Part shown: positions 41,536 to 51,515 of the stretch, piece by piece
Position numbering within the stretch: position 1 is the stretch's first letter
How the letters are laid out: each line of letters opens with the position of its first letter
Assembly: GCF_021582895.2 (NCBI RefSeq)
Contig: NZ_CP091139.2
Span: 2,356,001 to 2,420,000 of the forward strand
Length of the DNA: 64,000 bases
From: Microbacterium elymi
GTDB taxonomy: Bacteria > Actinomycetota > Actinomycetes > Actinomycetales > Microbacteriaceae
Reading direction: 5' to 3'
The notes under the pieces: generated by a model
What the model saw: only the letters and a program-made list of their open reading frames with translations
What the model was told of the DNA's origin: nothing
The model's database searches: none
Translations under genes and position numbers: made by a program

Positions 41536-44361
41536 CGCCGAGCTTGCGCAGGATCGCCGACACGTGCACGCTCGCGGTCTTCACGCTGATGAAGAGCCGT
41601 TTCGCGATCTGGCCGTTGCTCAGCCCCTCGGCGATCAGGTCGAGCACCTGGCGTTCCCGCGGAGTGAGCTCGGCCAGTGCCGCGGACGCGTCGACGTCGG
41701 CCGCGGCGGGTGCGAGCCCGGATGCCGCGGCGAATGCGGCGACCTCGCGGCGCAGCGGCTCGCGCTGCAGGTCGTCGGCGTGCTGGGATGCCGCGGCCAC
41801 GGCGGCTGCGGCATCCGTGCGCCGACCCGCCGCGACGAGCGCCCGCGCCTGCTCGAGGCGGACCACGACGCGGAACGTCGCGGGGACGTCGTCGCCGTCG
41901 GCGCAGGCGACGGCCGCCTCCAGCGTGTCGGCTGTCGGCGCCAGGAGGGCGTCGAGGATCTGCGCCCATGCCGCGGGGCGCAGCATCTCGGGGATGTCGG
42001 ACCATGCGGCGCGCACCCGGTCCACGGTGCCGGGCACCTCGTCGGAGCGGGCGCGCAGCGCGGCGATGATGGCACCGGCCTCGAGCAGGATGCGGACGCG
42101 GTGGGCGGTCTGCGGCGCAGTGTCGTCGAGCATCTCGTGCACGACCTCCAGCGCCGCGCGCGGGTCGTCGGCGGCCTGCGCGATCGCCAGGCGCGCCTGG
42201 AGAGCGTAGTACCAGACCTGGCGTTCGCTCATCGCCGCGGCATCCAGCGCCGCGCGCTGCTCGCGCAGCAGGGCGGCGGCACGGGCGTGCCGGCCGTGCC
42301 AGGCGAGGGCGCGCACGCGCGAGGTGGTCGTGTACATGCGGAACACGGGGAAGGTGCGCAGCTCGAGATCGCGCGCGAGCAGCGCGTCGACCCGGTCGAT
42401 CTCGCCGAGCTCGAGCAGCGCCTCGACCGTGTTCTGGATCATCAGCGAGCCCGAGGTGCGCTCGATCCCCATTCCGCGGGCCTGCGCCGAGCCCTCTTCG
42501 GCGACGGTCACCGCCTCGCGGTACCGCCCGAGCATGGCCAGCATGTCGGAGTAGTTGACCTGGTAGCGCAAGCGCGGCGGGGGTGCGGGCGTGTTCCCGG
42601 GCGGCGGCGTAGTCGGCGAAGGCGCCGTCCAGGTCGCCGCGGTGCGCGCGCGACGTGCCGCGCAGGTTCCGGGCCACCGACATCTGCTCCTCGACACCCG
42701 CGCGCACCGCGCAGTCCCAGGCGCGGCTGGCGGCGTCGATCGCGTCGGCGATGTGCCCGGCGACCATCTGCCGGCCCGCGTACTGGCACAGGACGATGGC
42801 GCTCAGTTTGTCGTCGTGCACGCGGCCGTCCATGATGTCCAGCGCCTCCGCCAGCAGCTCGGCGGCACCCGGTCGGCCGAGGTTGACCAGATACATCGCC
42901 TTGTCGCGCAGGCCGGACCTGCAGGGCGGGGTCGATCTCGGTCGTGCCCGCCTCGGTCAGTGCGCCGTCGACGACGGTGAGGGCGCGCTCGCTGTCGCCG
43001 GCGTTGCGCAGGATCGAGCCGATCCGCAGCATCAGGGTGATCCGGTCGATGCCCGCCGCGTCTTCGGCGTCGTCGACCTGATCCCACAGCTCCAGGACCA
43101 GCCGGCCGAAGCGCGCCGCGGTCGAGAACGCATAGCGCGCCTTGGCGGACCACATCGCGGCGGTCGCGGCCACGAGCGCGCGGCGGCGGTCGTGCGCGAG
43201 CTGCCAGTGGTGGGCGAGCGCGGCGTGCAGGTCGCGGCGGGGGTCGGCGTCGGCGAGGCCCTGCAGGTGCTCGGCGAAGGCGCGGTGCAGCGCGGCGCGC
43301 TCGCCCGGGAGCAGCTCGTCGTGGACGGCCTCGCGCAGCAGGGCGTGGCGGAAGGTGTACCGGTCTTCGTCGACGACCAGGATGCCGGTGCGCATGGCCT
43401 CGCGGATGCCGTCGTTCAGTCGCGGCCCGTCCAGGCCGCTCAGCGCGGTCAGCGTCTCGTGCTCGAGCGGGGAATCGGATGCCGCGGCGACGCGGACGAC
43501 GGCCGCGGCATCCTCACTCAGCTGCTCGTAGCGGGCGAGCAGGAGGTCGCGCAGGGTGTCGGGCAGCGTCGCGGTCGCGCATCGCGACAGCTCTTCGACG
43601 AAGAACGGGATGCCCTCGGCACGCTGGGCGAGGCCGTGCAGGATGTCTTCGTCGTCGATCGTGGCCAGCGCCGAGACCAGCGCGTGGACGGATGCCGCAT
43701 CCAGCCGCTCGAGGGTGATGCGTTCGATCAGATGGGCCCGCTCGGCTTCGCCGAGCACGAGCCGGACCGGATCGTTGCGGCCGCTTTCGTCGCTTGCGCC
43801 AGGCGAGCACGACGAGCAGCCGCCCTCGGGTGACCACGCGCAGCAGGAAGGACAGCAGCGTGAGGGTGCCCCCGTCGGCCCAGTGCAGGTCCTCGATCAT
43901 CAGGACCAGCGGGCGGGTGTCGGCGAGCGATTCCACCGCGGTGACGAACGCCTCGCGCAAGCCGCTCGGGGCTGGTGTCGGGGCGCGTGGCCTCGGGGGA
44001 GTCGCCGAGCTCGGGCATCAGGCAGCTGCAGGCCGCCCGGCCGGGGCCGGCCGCCTGCATCACGCGGTCGGCGCCGCGCTGGGCGACCAAGTCCCGCAGC
44101 AGTCCGAGGATTGCGCCGTAGGCGACCGGCGTCCCGCCCAGGTCGAGGCATCGGCTGGTCGCGATGTCGGCCTGCCCGGCGACCGATGCGGCGAACTCGC
44201 GCAGGCAGGCGCGACTTGCCGATGCCGGCCTCGCCCGCCACGACCACCGCGGACGGCTCGCCCGCCGATGCCCGCGCGAACGCGGCCTGCAGGCGAGCGA
44301 GCTCGTCGTCGCGGCCGACCATCCGGGCGGCGCTCGACGGGGCATCGGCGGTGAAGGGCAT
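41366..44361 (-). CDS. LuxR-family regulator with AAA-type ATPase domain (five frameshifts)
   Basis: A large (about 996 residues) regulator of the LAL/MalT-like class: an N-terminal nucleotide-binding domain with Walker A GEAGIGKSRLLRE, Walker B LVLMIEDLHWAD, a long helical repeat middle, and a C-terminal LuxR helix-turn-helix LTPRERQVLDLIAEGLSNGQ. One base is added near 44208, 43960, 43794, 42918 and 42575, each turning GCAGC (or GCTGC) into GCAAGC, GCAGGC or complement. Start ATG 44361. The stop at 41366 lies inside the convergent LacI gene, so the extreme C-terminus is uncertain. Its targets are unknown. Confidence 0.85.
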
Positions 44362-44417
44362 GCTCCCATCGTGCCAGCCACCACGGACACCCGTGCGGCC
44401 CAGAAGGGGGCGGACGG

Positions 44418-44634
44418 TCACCGGGCGGAAGCGGTCTCGCACGGTGCCGGGCGCGAGGGTGCCGCCGCACGTCCGGAGACGATGCGGCGCAGGCATCCGC
44501 CGCCACCAGCCTGCGGGCCGACGGTGGATCTGTTCGGGGTGATCCAGGATGAAGCGGCGGCGCTCGGCGTTGCGGGCGCGCTCCTCGATCTCCTGGGTGA
44601 TGATCGTGTAGCCGATTGAGGGGTGCATGGTCAT
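44418..44634 (-). CDS. Small basic protein before the LuxR-type regulator (one probable frameshift)
   Basis: Starts at ATG 44634 with a strong AAGGAG site six bases before. The first 35 residues include IEERARNAERRRFILDH, like the short helical proteins often found in actinobacteria. As sequenced the frame has no stop and runs into the regulator; removing the extra G in CCCGCAGGCTGG (near 44513) gives a stop at 44418 and a 71-residue product. I do not know a function. Confidence 0.4.
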
Positions 44635-44721
44635 GATTTCTCCTTCGATGCACCTTCTACGCTCGGCGCTAAGGTAGCCCCCTCACATCGGACGGATGCC
44701 GTATTCCTGCGCGTGCGTGCC

Positions 44722-45613
44722 TCAGACGCCGGTCAGCGCGTCGATGGCGGCGCGCACGCGGCGCGGGGCGCGGTGGTGGCCGGCGGTCAGCGCGACGATG
44801 GAATTCGTGCCCGCCGTGTCGCGGACGGGGATGAAGCGGACCTGGCGGCCGTCGTAGGTGTCGTTGGTGGCGGGCGGGCTGTTGACCAGGGAGTACCCGT
44901 AGCCGCGGGCCACGAGCGAGAAGATCGTCTGGATGTTGCCGCTGGAATAGCGGATCCGCGGCTCGCCGCCGACCGCCCGCAGCTTGCTCGATGAGCCGCT
45001 CGATCGTCGGCGGGACGCTGAGCAGGATCGCATCCAGCTCGATGAAATCGGCGACGTCGACCTCGGTGCGGGCCGCGAGCGGGTGCTCGGCGGGCAGCAC
45101 CAGATGCAGACGCACGTCTGCGAGGTGGTCCTGCCTCAGGTCGTCATCGGCCTGCTGGCTGTACACGAGGCACAGGTCGAGGCGCCCCATCCGCACCTCC
45201 TCCTGGATGTCGTGGGCCGAGCCCTCGACGAACTCGACGGTGACCTGGGGATGCTCGCGGTCGAACCGCGTGATCAGCTCGGGGATGAGCCGGGGCGAGA
45301 GGGTGAAGCTCGAGCCGATGCGCAGCGTGCCGGTCAGGGCGGTGACGCTGTCGGCCACGACATCCAGCGCCTCGCCCACCGTGTCGAGCACGCGCCGCGC
45401 GTGCGCCGCGAACAGGTAGCCGCGGGGCGTGGGCACGACGCGTTTGGACCGGGTGCGGATGAGCAGGTCGGCCTCGAGGGTGTTCTCCAGCTGGGCGACG
45501 GCCATGGACAGCGCCGCCTGGGAGATGTGCTGGGCCTTGGCGGCGGCGGTGACCGAGCCGTGATCGACCACGGCGACGAAGTACTGCAGCTGGCGCAGAG
45601 TCACATCGTGCAT
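44722..45613 (-). CDS. LysR-family transcriptional regulator (one frameshift)
   Basis: A 296-residue regulator. Helix-turn-helix: LRQLQYFVAVVDHGSVTAAA and HISQAALSMAVAQLE. The C-terminal effector domain starts LTGTLRIGSSFTLSPRLIPE. One A is added near 44985 (coding strand GAGCAAGCTGCGG). Start ATG 45613. It is divergent from the metallo-hydrolase and transporter genes, which it probably controls in response to a carboxylic acid or aromatic ligand (inference). The 125-base intergenic region is AT-rich, as usual for LysR promoters. Confidence 0.88.
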
Positions 45614-45738
45614 AAGCATCCTTGATCGAAGCGTTAAGAACAATTGACTTTTCATATCACGGTTCGGCCTCCAGAGTGGACAGTGCTCATCGCAGACGGC
45701 GGTGGATCCGTGCCGCGGGCGAGGGAAGGGAGACCAGG

Positions 45739-46773
45739 ATGGCCGAGATCGAACCGGGGCTTGCGCGTGATCACCCTCGGCACGGCCGGAGGTCCGCGGT
45801 GGTGGGGTTCGGGCAGCCGATCCTGCGCACCGGGATCGCCACCGCGATCGCCGTGGGCGACGTCTTCTATCTCGTCGACTGCGGTCACGGCGTCGGCCGG
45901 CGCCTGAACGAGGCGGGCCTGGGCATGAAGAACCTGCGGGGCATCTTCCTGACACATCTGCACTCGGATCACACCATCGATCTGGCGAGCCTCGCGGTCT
46001 TCGGGCTCTACGAGATGGCGGACCGCACGGACGCGCCGGTCCGGCTGCTGGGCCCGGGCGATCGCGGTGCGCTCCCGCCGGTGTCGCCGCGGGCGACGGT
46101 GCCGCCGCAGCCGGTCGCGCCGCACTGCCCGACTCCGGGGACGCGGCAGATGTTCGAGACGCTGATCGCGGCACATGCCACCGATCTGAACGACCGGGTG
46201 ATGGACGGGCTGCGGCCCAACCCGATGGAGCTGTTCGTCGCGGAGGACATCGCGATCCCCGCGGGATCCGGCTACAACCCCACCGACAACCCGACGCCCC
46301 GGATGGCGCCGTTCGAGATCTACCGGGACGACTTGGTCACGGTGACCGCGGTGCTCGTCGAGCACCCTCCGATCGCGCCGGCCTTCGCGTTCCGTTTCGA
46401 CACGGCATCCGGCTCGGTGACCATCTCGGGTGACACCGCGCCGACGGCGAACATGGTCGAGCTGGCGCGCGACACGGATCTGCTGCTGCACGAGGCGATC
46501 GACTTCGACTTCGTCGAGGCGATGTATGCCGGGCGGGTCGACGAGGGCTCCCGCGCCTCGCGCGACCATCACTACAAGTCGCACACCTCGGTGCGCGACG
46601 CGGCGCGGATCGCGACCGCAGCCGGCGCGCGTCGGCTCGCGCTGCACCACCTCGTGCCGGGGACGGCACCCGCCGCGGTGTGGCAGGCTGCGGCGGACGA
46701 CTTCGCGGGCGATTTCATCCTGCCCGACGACCTCGACGTCATCACCGTGCAGCCGGCGCCCGCGCCGGTCTGA
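45739..46773 (+). CDS. Metallo-beta-lactamase-fold hydrolase (two compensating frameshifts)
   Basis: A 344-residue MBL-fold enzyme of the ribonuclease Z/arylsulfatase-like group. The metal motif is FLTHLHSDHTIDLAS (HxHxDH), with later metal ligands in TISGDTAPTANMV and the C-terminal LALHHLVPG. The N-terminus reads GLRVITLGTAGGPRWWG after removing an extra T near 45762 (GGGCTTGCGCG) and restoring one base near 45810 beside GGCAGCC. Substrate unknown; being next to an MHS transporter and LysR gene, it may hydrolyse an imported ester or lactone (inference). Start ATG 45739 follows GGGAAGGGA. Confidence 0.82.
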   Translation: MAEIEPGLARDHPRHGRRSAVVGFGQPILRTGIATAIAVGDVFYLVDCGHGVGRRLNEAGLGMKNLRGIFLTHLHSDHTIDLASLAVFGLYEMADRTDAPVRLLGPGDRGALPPVSPRATVPPQPVAPHCPTPGTRQMFETLIAAHATDLNDRVMDGLRPNPMELFVAEDIAIPAGSGYNPTDNPTPRMAPFEIYRDDLVTVTAVLVEHPPIAPAFAFRFDTASGSVTISGDTAPTANMVELARDTDLLLHEAIDFDFVEAMYAGRVDEGSRASRDHHYKSHTSVRDAARIATAAGARRLALHHLVPGTAPAAVWQAAADDFAGDFILPDDLDVITVQPAPAPV

Positions 46774-46835
46774 CGCGACACCACCCCGCCTCTGCCCAAC
46801 CCCGGGCGACCCGATTGTCGATTCAAGGAGGAATC

Positions 46836-48179
46836 GTGACCGAATCCATCAAACCCGCCGAGCCACAGCTGGAATCCGCCGACACCCAGACGGTCGTGCA
46901 GGCAGTCGCTGAACACCCCCGACATGCGCAGGATCCTGTCGTCGAGCTTCATCGGCACGGCGATCGAGTACTACGACTTCATCCTCTATTCGGTGGCGTC
47001 GGCCGTGGTGTTCGGCCACGTGTTCTTCACGTCGCTGCCCGAGCCGGTGGCGATCTTCGCGTCGTTCGCGACGCTGGCCGTCGGGTACCTCGTCCGTCCG
47101 GTGGGCGGCATCGTGTTCGGGCACTTCGGCGACCGGATCGGCCGGAAGAAGATGCTCGTCCTGTCGATGCTCATGATGGGTGTGGCCAGCACCGCGGTGG
47201 GCGCTTGCCGACGACTGCGCAGATCGGGGTGGCGGCGCCGCTCATCCTCATCTGCTTCCGTCTGATCCAGGGATTCGCGGTCGGCGGCGAGTGGGGCGGC
47301 GCGGCGCTGATGGCGCTCGAGCATGCGCCGCAGCGCAAGCGCGGGTTTGCGACGTCGTTCGCGAACGCCGGCGGGCCGGCAGGCGCGATCCTGGCGACGC
47401 TGGTCGTCTCGCTGGTCTCGGCGATCACCGGTGAGCAGTTCCTGGTGTGGGGCTGGCGGATCCCGTTCCTGTTGAGCGCGGTGCTGATCGTCATCGGGCT
47501 GATCATCCGGTTGCGCGTGACGGAGTCGCCGCTGTTCCGGCGGCTGGAGCAGTCGAGTCAGAAGCGCAAGCTGCCGCTGGTCGAGGTGCTCACGCATCAC
47601 TGGCGTGCGGTGGTGTGGGCGCTGCTGGCCACCATGAGCTTCTACTGCTGCCAGGGCATCGTGACAGTGTGGGGCGTCGCGGCCTCGGTCGAGGCGGGTG
47701 CCGATCGCACTGAAGTGCTGAACTGGAAGGCGATCGGTGCGGTCGTCACGCTCATCATCACGTTCGCGTCCGCGCGGTTGAGCGACCGGATCGGACGTCG
47801 GACGGTGCTCATCACCGGCGGGGTGCTCGGGATCGTGGCCGTCTATCCGCTGCTGCTCCTGCTGACCAACGGGACGGTGTGGGGCTTCGCCACCGCCGAC
47901 ATCATCGGCAACGGTGTGATCCAGGGCCTGCTGTACGGGCCGATCGGCGCGTTCATCGCCGAGCAGTTCCCCACACGCGTGCGCTACACCGGTGCATCGC
48001 TGGCCTATCAGGGCGCGTCGACGCTTGGTGCGGGATTCACTCCGATGATCGTGAGCGGTCTGCTTCTCGTGGCGGGCGGGTCGCTGTGGGTGGTCGCCCT
48101 GTTCTGGGCCGCAGTGCTGGCCGTCGGCATCCTCGCCGTGGCGCGCACCCCGGAGGGCTCACGCCGGGCGCTCACCTGA
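46836..48179 (+). CDS. MHS-family MFS transporter (two frameshifts)
   Basis: A 447-residue proton symporter of the metabolite:H+ symporter branch (ShiA, ProP, PcaT relatives). It starts SSSFIGTAIEYYDFILYS and has GHFGDRIGRKKMLVLSM between helices 2 and 3, RLIQGFAVGGEWGGAALMA, and FIAEQFPTRVRYTGAS. About 12 transmembrane helices are apparent. One G is added near 46905 (GTGCAGGCAG, expected GTGCAGCAG) and a net base is lost near 47208 (GGCGCTTGCCG, expected GCGCTGCCG). Start GTG 46836 follows AAGGAGGA. Probable substrates are organic acids. Confidence 0.9.
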   Translation: MTESIKPAEPQLESADTQTVVQAVAEHPRHAQDPVVELHRHGDRVLRLHPLFGGVGRGVRPRVLHVAARAGGDLRVVRDAGRRVPRPSGGRHRVRALRRPDRPEEDARPVDAHDGCGQHRGGRLPTTAQIGVAAPLILICFRLIQGFAVGGEWGGAALMALEHAPQRKRGFATSFANAGGPAGAILATLVVSLVSAITGEQFLVWGWRIPFLLSAVLIVIGLIIRLRVTESPLFRRLEQSSQKRKLPLVEVLTHHWRAVVWALLATMSFYCCQGIVTVWGVAASVEAGADRTEVLNWKAIGAVVTLIITFASARLSDRIGRRTVLITGGVLGIVAVYPLLLLLTNGTVWGFATADIIGNGVIQGLLYGPIGAFIAEQFPTRVRYTGASLAYQGASTLGAGFTPMIVSGLLLVAGGSLWVVALFWAAVLAVGILAVARTPEGSRRALT

Positions 48180-48290
48180 GTTCGGGCGATCGCGTCGCGG
48201 GACGGAGGCCGCTCTCGGCGGCGGTCCGTCTCGGCGCGACCGACCGGTTATCATTGACAGATGTGTTCGCGCCCCGGGCGTCGAACGCAT

Positions 48291-48379
48291 GGAGACGTCG
48301 CATAGTCAGGCCTAGTGCACCACCCTGCTAAGGTGGAGTCCCCGTAAGGGGACCGAGGGTTCAAATCCCTCCGTCTCCG
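48291..48379 (+). tRNA. tRNA-Ser(GCU)
   Basis: An 89-base class II tRNA. Acceptor GGAGACG pairs with CGTCTCC; the discriminator is G. The anticodon loop holds GCT in CTGCTAA, with stem ACCAC.../GTGG-type pairing. The variable arm is AGTCCCCGTAAGGGGAC and the T-arm GAGGGTTCAAATCCCTC. CCA is not encoded. The 1.6 kb after it looks like accessory DNA. Confidence 0.95.
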
Positions 48380-48416
48380 CCGAAAAATCCCTGGTCATCT
48401 CGATGAGCTCGGGATC

Positions 48417-49261
48417 GTGCCGGACAAGCCACTGCCCTACTGGGGATGGGGGAGCATCCCCGACCAGTACGGAAGGAACTGGGACGGCGACGACGGCGAG
48501 TCCCCGATGCCGCAAGCGGCCGCGGGTGCTGCATCCGATGCAGGCTCACCGGTGGCCATCCGCGGATGTCATGGCGGAGCTCGACATCAGGACCGTCCGC
48601 GCCGCAGTAGCGGAGGCCGACGCGGCCGGCTTCCTCGATGCGCTCACGGGACGGGAGATCGATGTCGCGCTCCAGCAGCTCGGCTCCGGCATGGCGGTGG
48701 CGTTGCGCAAGCCGACGCCGCCAAGCTGAGCCGGTGGCGCTCTCGCTGATCAACCGGCTCACCTCGCGGGGCGGCCCCGGTGACCAGGTGCTCGCCGAGG
48801 ACCTGCTTGCTCTGCTGCGGCGGGAGCCACCGTCGGCGCGAACCGCCCCGGTCGACCTCGACGAGCTCAGTTCGCTCCTGGAGGGCGGCTTCGGGGAGTC
48901 GAGCACGGTCTACGTCGACCTTCTGACCGGGGAGGTATTCAGTGGAGACTTCACCGACCCAGCGATCGTCGGAGAGGATGCGGTGATCGACATCGACGCC
49001 GAACCGGATCGGTGGATCTGGCTCGAACGGGCTGGATCGCGGGAGGGGTGGGAGGACATGCAGGCCTTTGCGCTCCGCCAACGCGATCATGCGCTGCAGG
49101 ACCGACTCATCCGTGCGATCGAGGGGGCGGGCGCGTTCCGACGATTCCGGGAGCTCGTCCATGACGGGGGTCTTGCCGAGCAATGGCAGATCTACTCAGA
49201 TGACCGCCGATGGGGTCGCGCCCGTGACGCGCTCGCGGAGGCCGGCATCCGCGTCTCGTGA
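48417..49261 (+). CDS. UPF0158 family protein (two frameshifts)
   Basis: About 280 residues after restoration. The C-terminal 120 residues match the UPF0158 pattern: VYVDLLTGEVFSGDF, then WIWLERAGSREGWEDMQAFA, and AIEGAGAFRRFRELVHD. The N-terminal half is not recognised. A is inserted near 48516 (CCGCAAGCGG) and near 48711 (GCGCAAGCCG). The start is uncertain: GTG 48417 gives the longest form, ATG 48508 or 48571 shorter ones. UPF0158 has no proven function. It follows tRNA-Ser directly. Confidence 0.65.
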
Positions 49262-49290
49262 GCTGCGATTTCCCTCAAGCTGCGAGTATC

Positions 49291-49324
49291 ATCGTAACCA
49301 TTCGTTCGAGCGAAGGGTTACGAT
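49291..49324. promoter_or_regulatory. Inverted repeat covering the start codon of the HTH gene
   Basis: ATCGTAACC (49291-49299) and GGTTACGAT (49316-49324) are exact inverted repeats, with an inner TTCG/CGAA pair (49301-49314). The right arm runs into the ATG at 49323. A protein bound here would block initiation, the arrangement of self-repressing antitoxins (inference). Confidence 0.65.
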
Positions 49325-49992
49325 GACTGAGGTGACGACGGCTGATGCTGCGCGGCGTCTCGGCTTGTCGCAGGAGCGGGTGAGTCAGATGCTGCGGTCC
49401 GGCGAGCTGGTCGGGCGGCGGATCAGCGCGCGGGGTTGGCTGGTCGATCTCGCCTCGGTTGCTGAGCGCGCGCGCGTCGCCACCGCCGGTGGCCGGCCCT
49501 GGTCCGAGAACCGGGTGCGATCGGTTATCGATGCGCTTTCGAACGGGGAGGCGACCGACCCGAAGACGCGAGCGCTGATCCGCACGACGGAGCCCGATGT
49601 GTTGTGGCGCAAGCTGGCGCAAGCCGGTGACGGTGCGGCGCTTCACTGCCCGGCATCCGGATATCGTGCGCGATGCGCTCACGCTCACGGGTGAAACCGC
49701 GATCGAGGTGCTGGGGGAGCGGCTCGTCGGGCAGTCCGGCACGGTGCACGGCTATGTTCGCGAGGGTGACCTTGAGGACCTTCTTGACGACGCTGGACTC
49801 GTAGAGCACGGCGACGGTGAGGTCGCCGTCCATACGTTTCGATCTGGGAGCCATTCCTGGATGACCGGCGCCACGGCGCCGCGCGCGCTCGTCGCTGTGG
49901 ACTGCGCCCGCTCGGGGGCATCACGGGTCCGTTCGATCGGTGTGCGCGCGCTCGATGAGATGAGGCAGGCGTGGCTGGCGCGGAACACCTGA
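49323..49992 (+). CDS. Helix-turn-helix protein, antitoxin-like (one frameshift)
   Basis: 222 residues restored. The N-terminus TTADAARRLGLSQERVSQML is a MerR/excisionase-like helix-turn-helix used to bind DNA. A C-terminal region (about 95-222) is not recognised with certainty; it resembles C-terminal halves of actinobacterial AbiEi-type antitoxins. A is added near 49620 (GCGCAAGCCG), just after a natural CGCAAG codon pair at 49609. The upstream inverted repeat suggests autoregulation. A second frame opens at GTG 49971 inside its end but is cut by the dehydrogenase remnant, so any toxin partner is lost. Confidence 0.6.
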
Positions 49993-50019
49993 TCGTCGTT
50001 CCGGACGCCGAGCGCCCGT

Positions 50020-50311
50020 GGAGCTCGGCCAGGGCAGCATCGCGAACAACCTCTCCGGTCGATTCGAGGTCTACCGGGCGACCAAGTCGGCGCTCAACCA
50101 ACTGATGCGCAGCGACGCGGCCCGGCATCAGGGCGATCAGCGTGCGTTGCTGCTGATGGCGCCCGGCTGGGTCAAGACCGACTTGGGCGGCCCCGGCGCC
50201 ACCTTCGAGATCGGCGACAGCATCCCGCTGCTCGTCGACACGGTCGACAGGCAGCGCGGTGCGGCGGGGCTGCAGTACCTCGATCGCCACGGGCAGACCG
50301 TGCCGTGGTGA
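50020..50311 (+). pseudogene. Short-chain dehydrogenase remnant (C-terminal part only)
   Basis: The frame reads GSIANNLSGRFEVYRATKSA, LLLMAPGWVKTDLGGPGA and ends LDRHGQTVPW. These are the active-site YxxxK helix (YRATK) and C-terminal part of a classical SDR. The N-terminal Rossmann half is absent; upstream sequence belongs to the HTH gene and the beginning of another small frame (GTG 49971). This looks like a breakpoint where accessory DNA replaced the 5' half. One base may also be missing near 50025 within the join. Confidence 0.7.
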
Positions 50312-50347
50312 GCCCGCGCGGGAGGTCGCGAGAGGCGTGACGCGCGT

Positions 50348-51463
50348 CTATCCGAGCAGCTCCGCGTCGAACTCGACCGTGCGGTTCGCTGCGCCGGGGT
50401 CGGTGAAGTCGAGCAGTCGCTGACCTTCCACGGCGAGCTCGGTCGCATCCGAATCGGACAGCGAGGCGTAGGGCCGGATCCTCAAGGTGGCAGTGTCGGC
50501 GTCGCGGGCGATAATCCAGTCGGCCGCGGTGAAGCCGTCGATGAGGACGATCGAGGGCACCGGGCCGTGCGGGCGGCGGGAGTGCCGAGCGACGTCGTCG
50601 GTGAGGACGCGGCTGCGGTCCGCGTGCGAGAGCAGCAGGTTGTCGAAGTCATAGAGGAGGCGCGGTGGCGCGGGCGTGTCCGGATCGGGGCGGGGTGCGT
50701 CAGGCAGGTCGAACAGCTCTTCCCCGTTCTCGCCGCGGAAGGTCACCAGTTGCGGTCGCAGGGCGTCGACGACCTCGCGCAGGCGCGTCAATCCCGACCA
50801 CCGCTGCGCGTCGCCGACCGTGGCCGGACCGAACGCGGCCAGGTATCGGAGCACCAGGTGGGCGAGTGTCTGGTCGGGTTCGGCACCGACACCGAGCCAG
50901 GCCTCGGCGGTCTGGTGCGCGATGGGCCCGCTGCGTCCCCACAGTCCGCGGGGTGGCACCTGCACGAGCGGAACCAGGTTGCGCAGCGCGTACGCGAGGG
51001 TGGCGGGTGGGATGTCGGGCCACCGGGCGTGCAGCTGCTCGCCCAGCTCCTTCGCGGTCATCGGCCGTTCGGCGAGCAGCGAGCGCCCGGCGGCGGTCAA
51101 GGCTGCGACATCCACCCCGCGGATCGGAGCCCCATGCGTGGCGTTCGCGTACAGATCTCGGTCCAGGGCGGGTTGCACCAGGGAGCGCAGCGCGAGGGCA
51201 TCCCGCGCGGTCACCAGATGGATGGTGGAGCGCATCAGCGCGATGCGCACCAGGCGTCGGTCCGCGAGCAGCGCGGCCGCCTGCTCGGCGCGGAAGCCGG
51301 CGAGGCGACTCCAGAGCCCGACGTACCAGCTGTGGGGAGTCTGGGCCTGCAGACCGGCCAGGTGCTCCACCGCCTCCGGAACGGGTCGGTCACTCCTGCG
51401 GAGGAGCAGCTGACGCGCCAGCGTGGCGCGGTTGAGCTCTCGTCGGCTGAGGGTCTCGACCAC
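50348..51463 (-). CDS. Winged-helix DNA-binding-domain (HTH_42/YcaQ-type) protein
   Basis: About 371 intact residues. Blocks ARQLLLRRSDRPVPEAVEHL, LAGLQAQTPHSWYVGLWSRL, ALMRSTIHLVTARDAL and TVGDAQRWSGL are typical of the winged-helix DNA-binding-domain family (PF06224), some members of which act in DNA crosslink repair as AlkX/AlkZ-type glycosylases. The QxQ-like catalytic motif of proven glycosylases is represented by GLQAQ. The start is uncertain: GTG 51463 is used here, and ATG 51532 would overlap the next gene. It is co-directional with the DUF5655 gene. Confidence 0.8.
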   Translation of the reverse strand: MVETLSRRELNRATLARQLLLRRSDRPVPEAVEHLAGLQAQTPHSWYVGLWSRLAGFRAEQAAALLADRRLVRIALMRSTIHLVTARDALALRSLVQPALDRDLYANATHGAPIRGVDVAALTAAGRSLLAERPMTAKELGEQLHARWPDIPPATLAYALRNLVPLVQVPPRGLWGRSGPIAHQTAEAWLGVGAEPDQTLAHLVLRYLAAFGPATVGDAQRWSGLTRLREVVDALRPQLVTFRGENGEELFDLPDAPRPDPDTPAPPRLLYDFDNLLLSHADRSRVLTDDVARHSRRPHGPVPSIVLIDGFTAADWIIARDADTATLRIRPYASLSDSDATELAVEGQRLLDFTDPGAANRTVEFDAELLG

Positions 51464-51515
51464 GCCCGTCAGCACCTCGTCACGATGACGCCGCCGGAGA
51501 ACAGGTGCGCCCAGC

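Noticed and set aside
48312..48515. Antisense ORF reading through tRNA-Ser(GCU)
   Set aside because: Its C-terminal part is the complement of the tRNA, a well-known source of false small proteins.
48291..50020. Integrative element with tRNA attachment duplication
   Set aside because: I looked for a second copy of the tRNA 3' end (GAGGGTTCAAATCCCTC) near 50000 and found none; no integrase gene is present. Only a breakpoint is supported.
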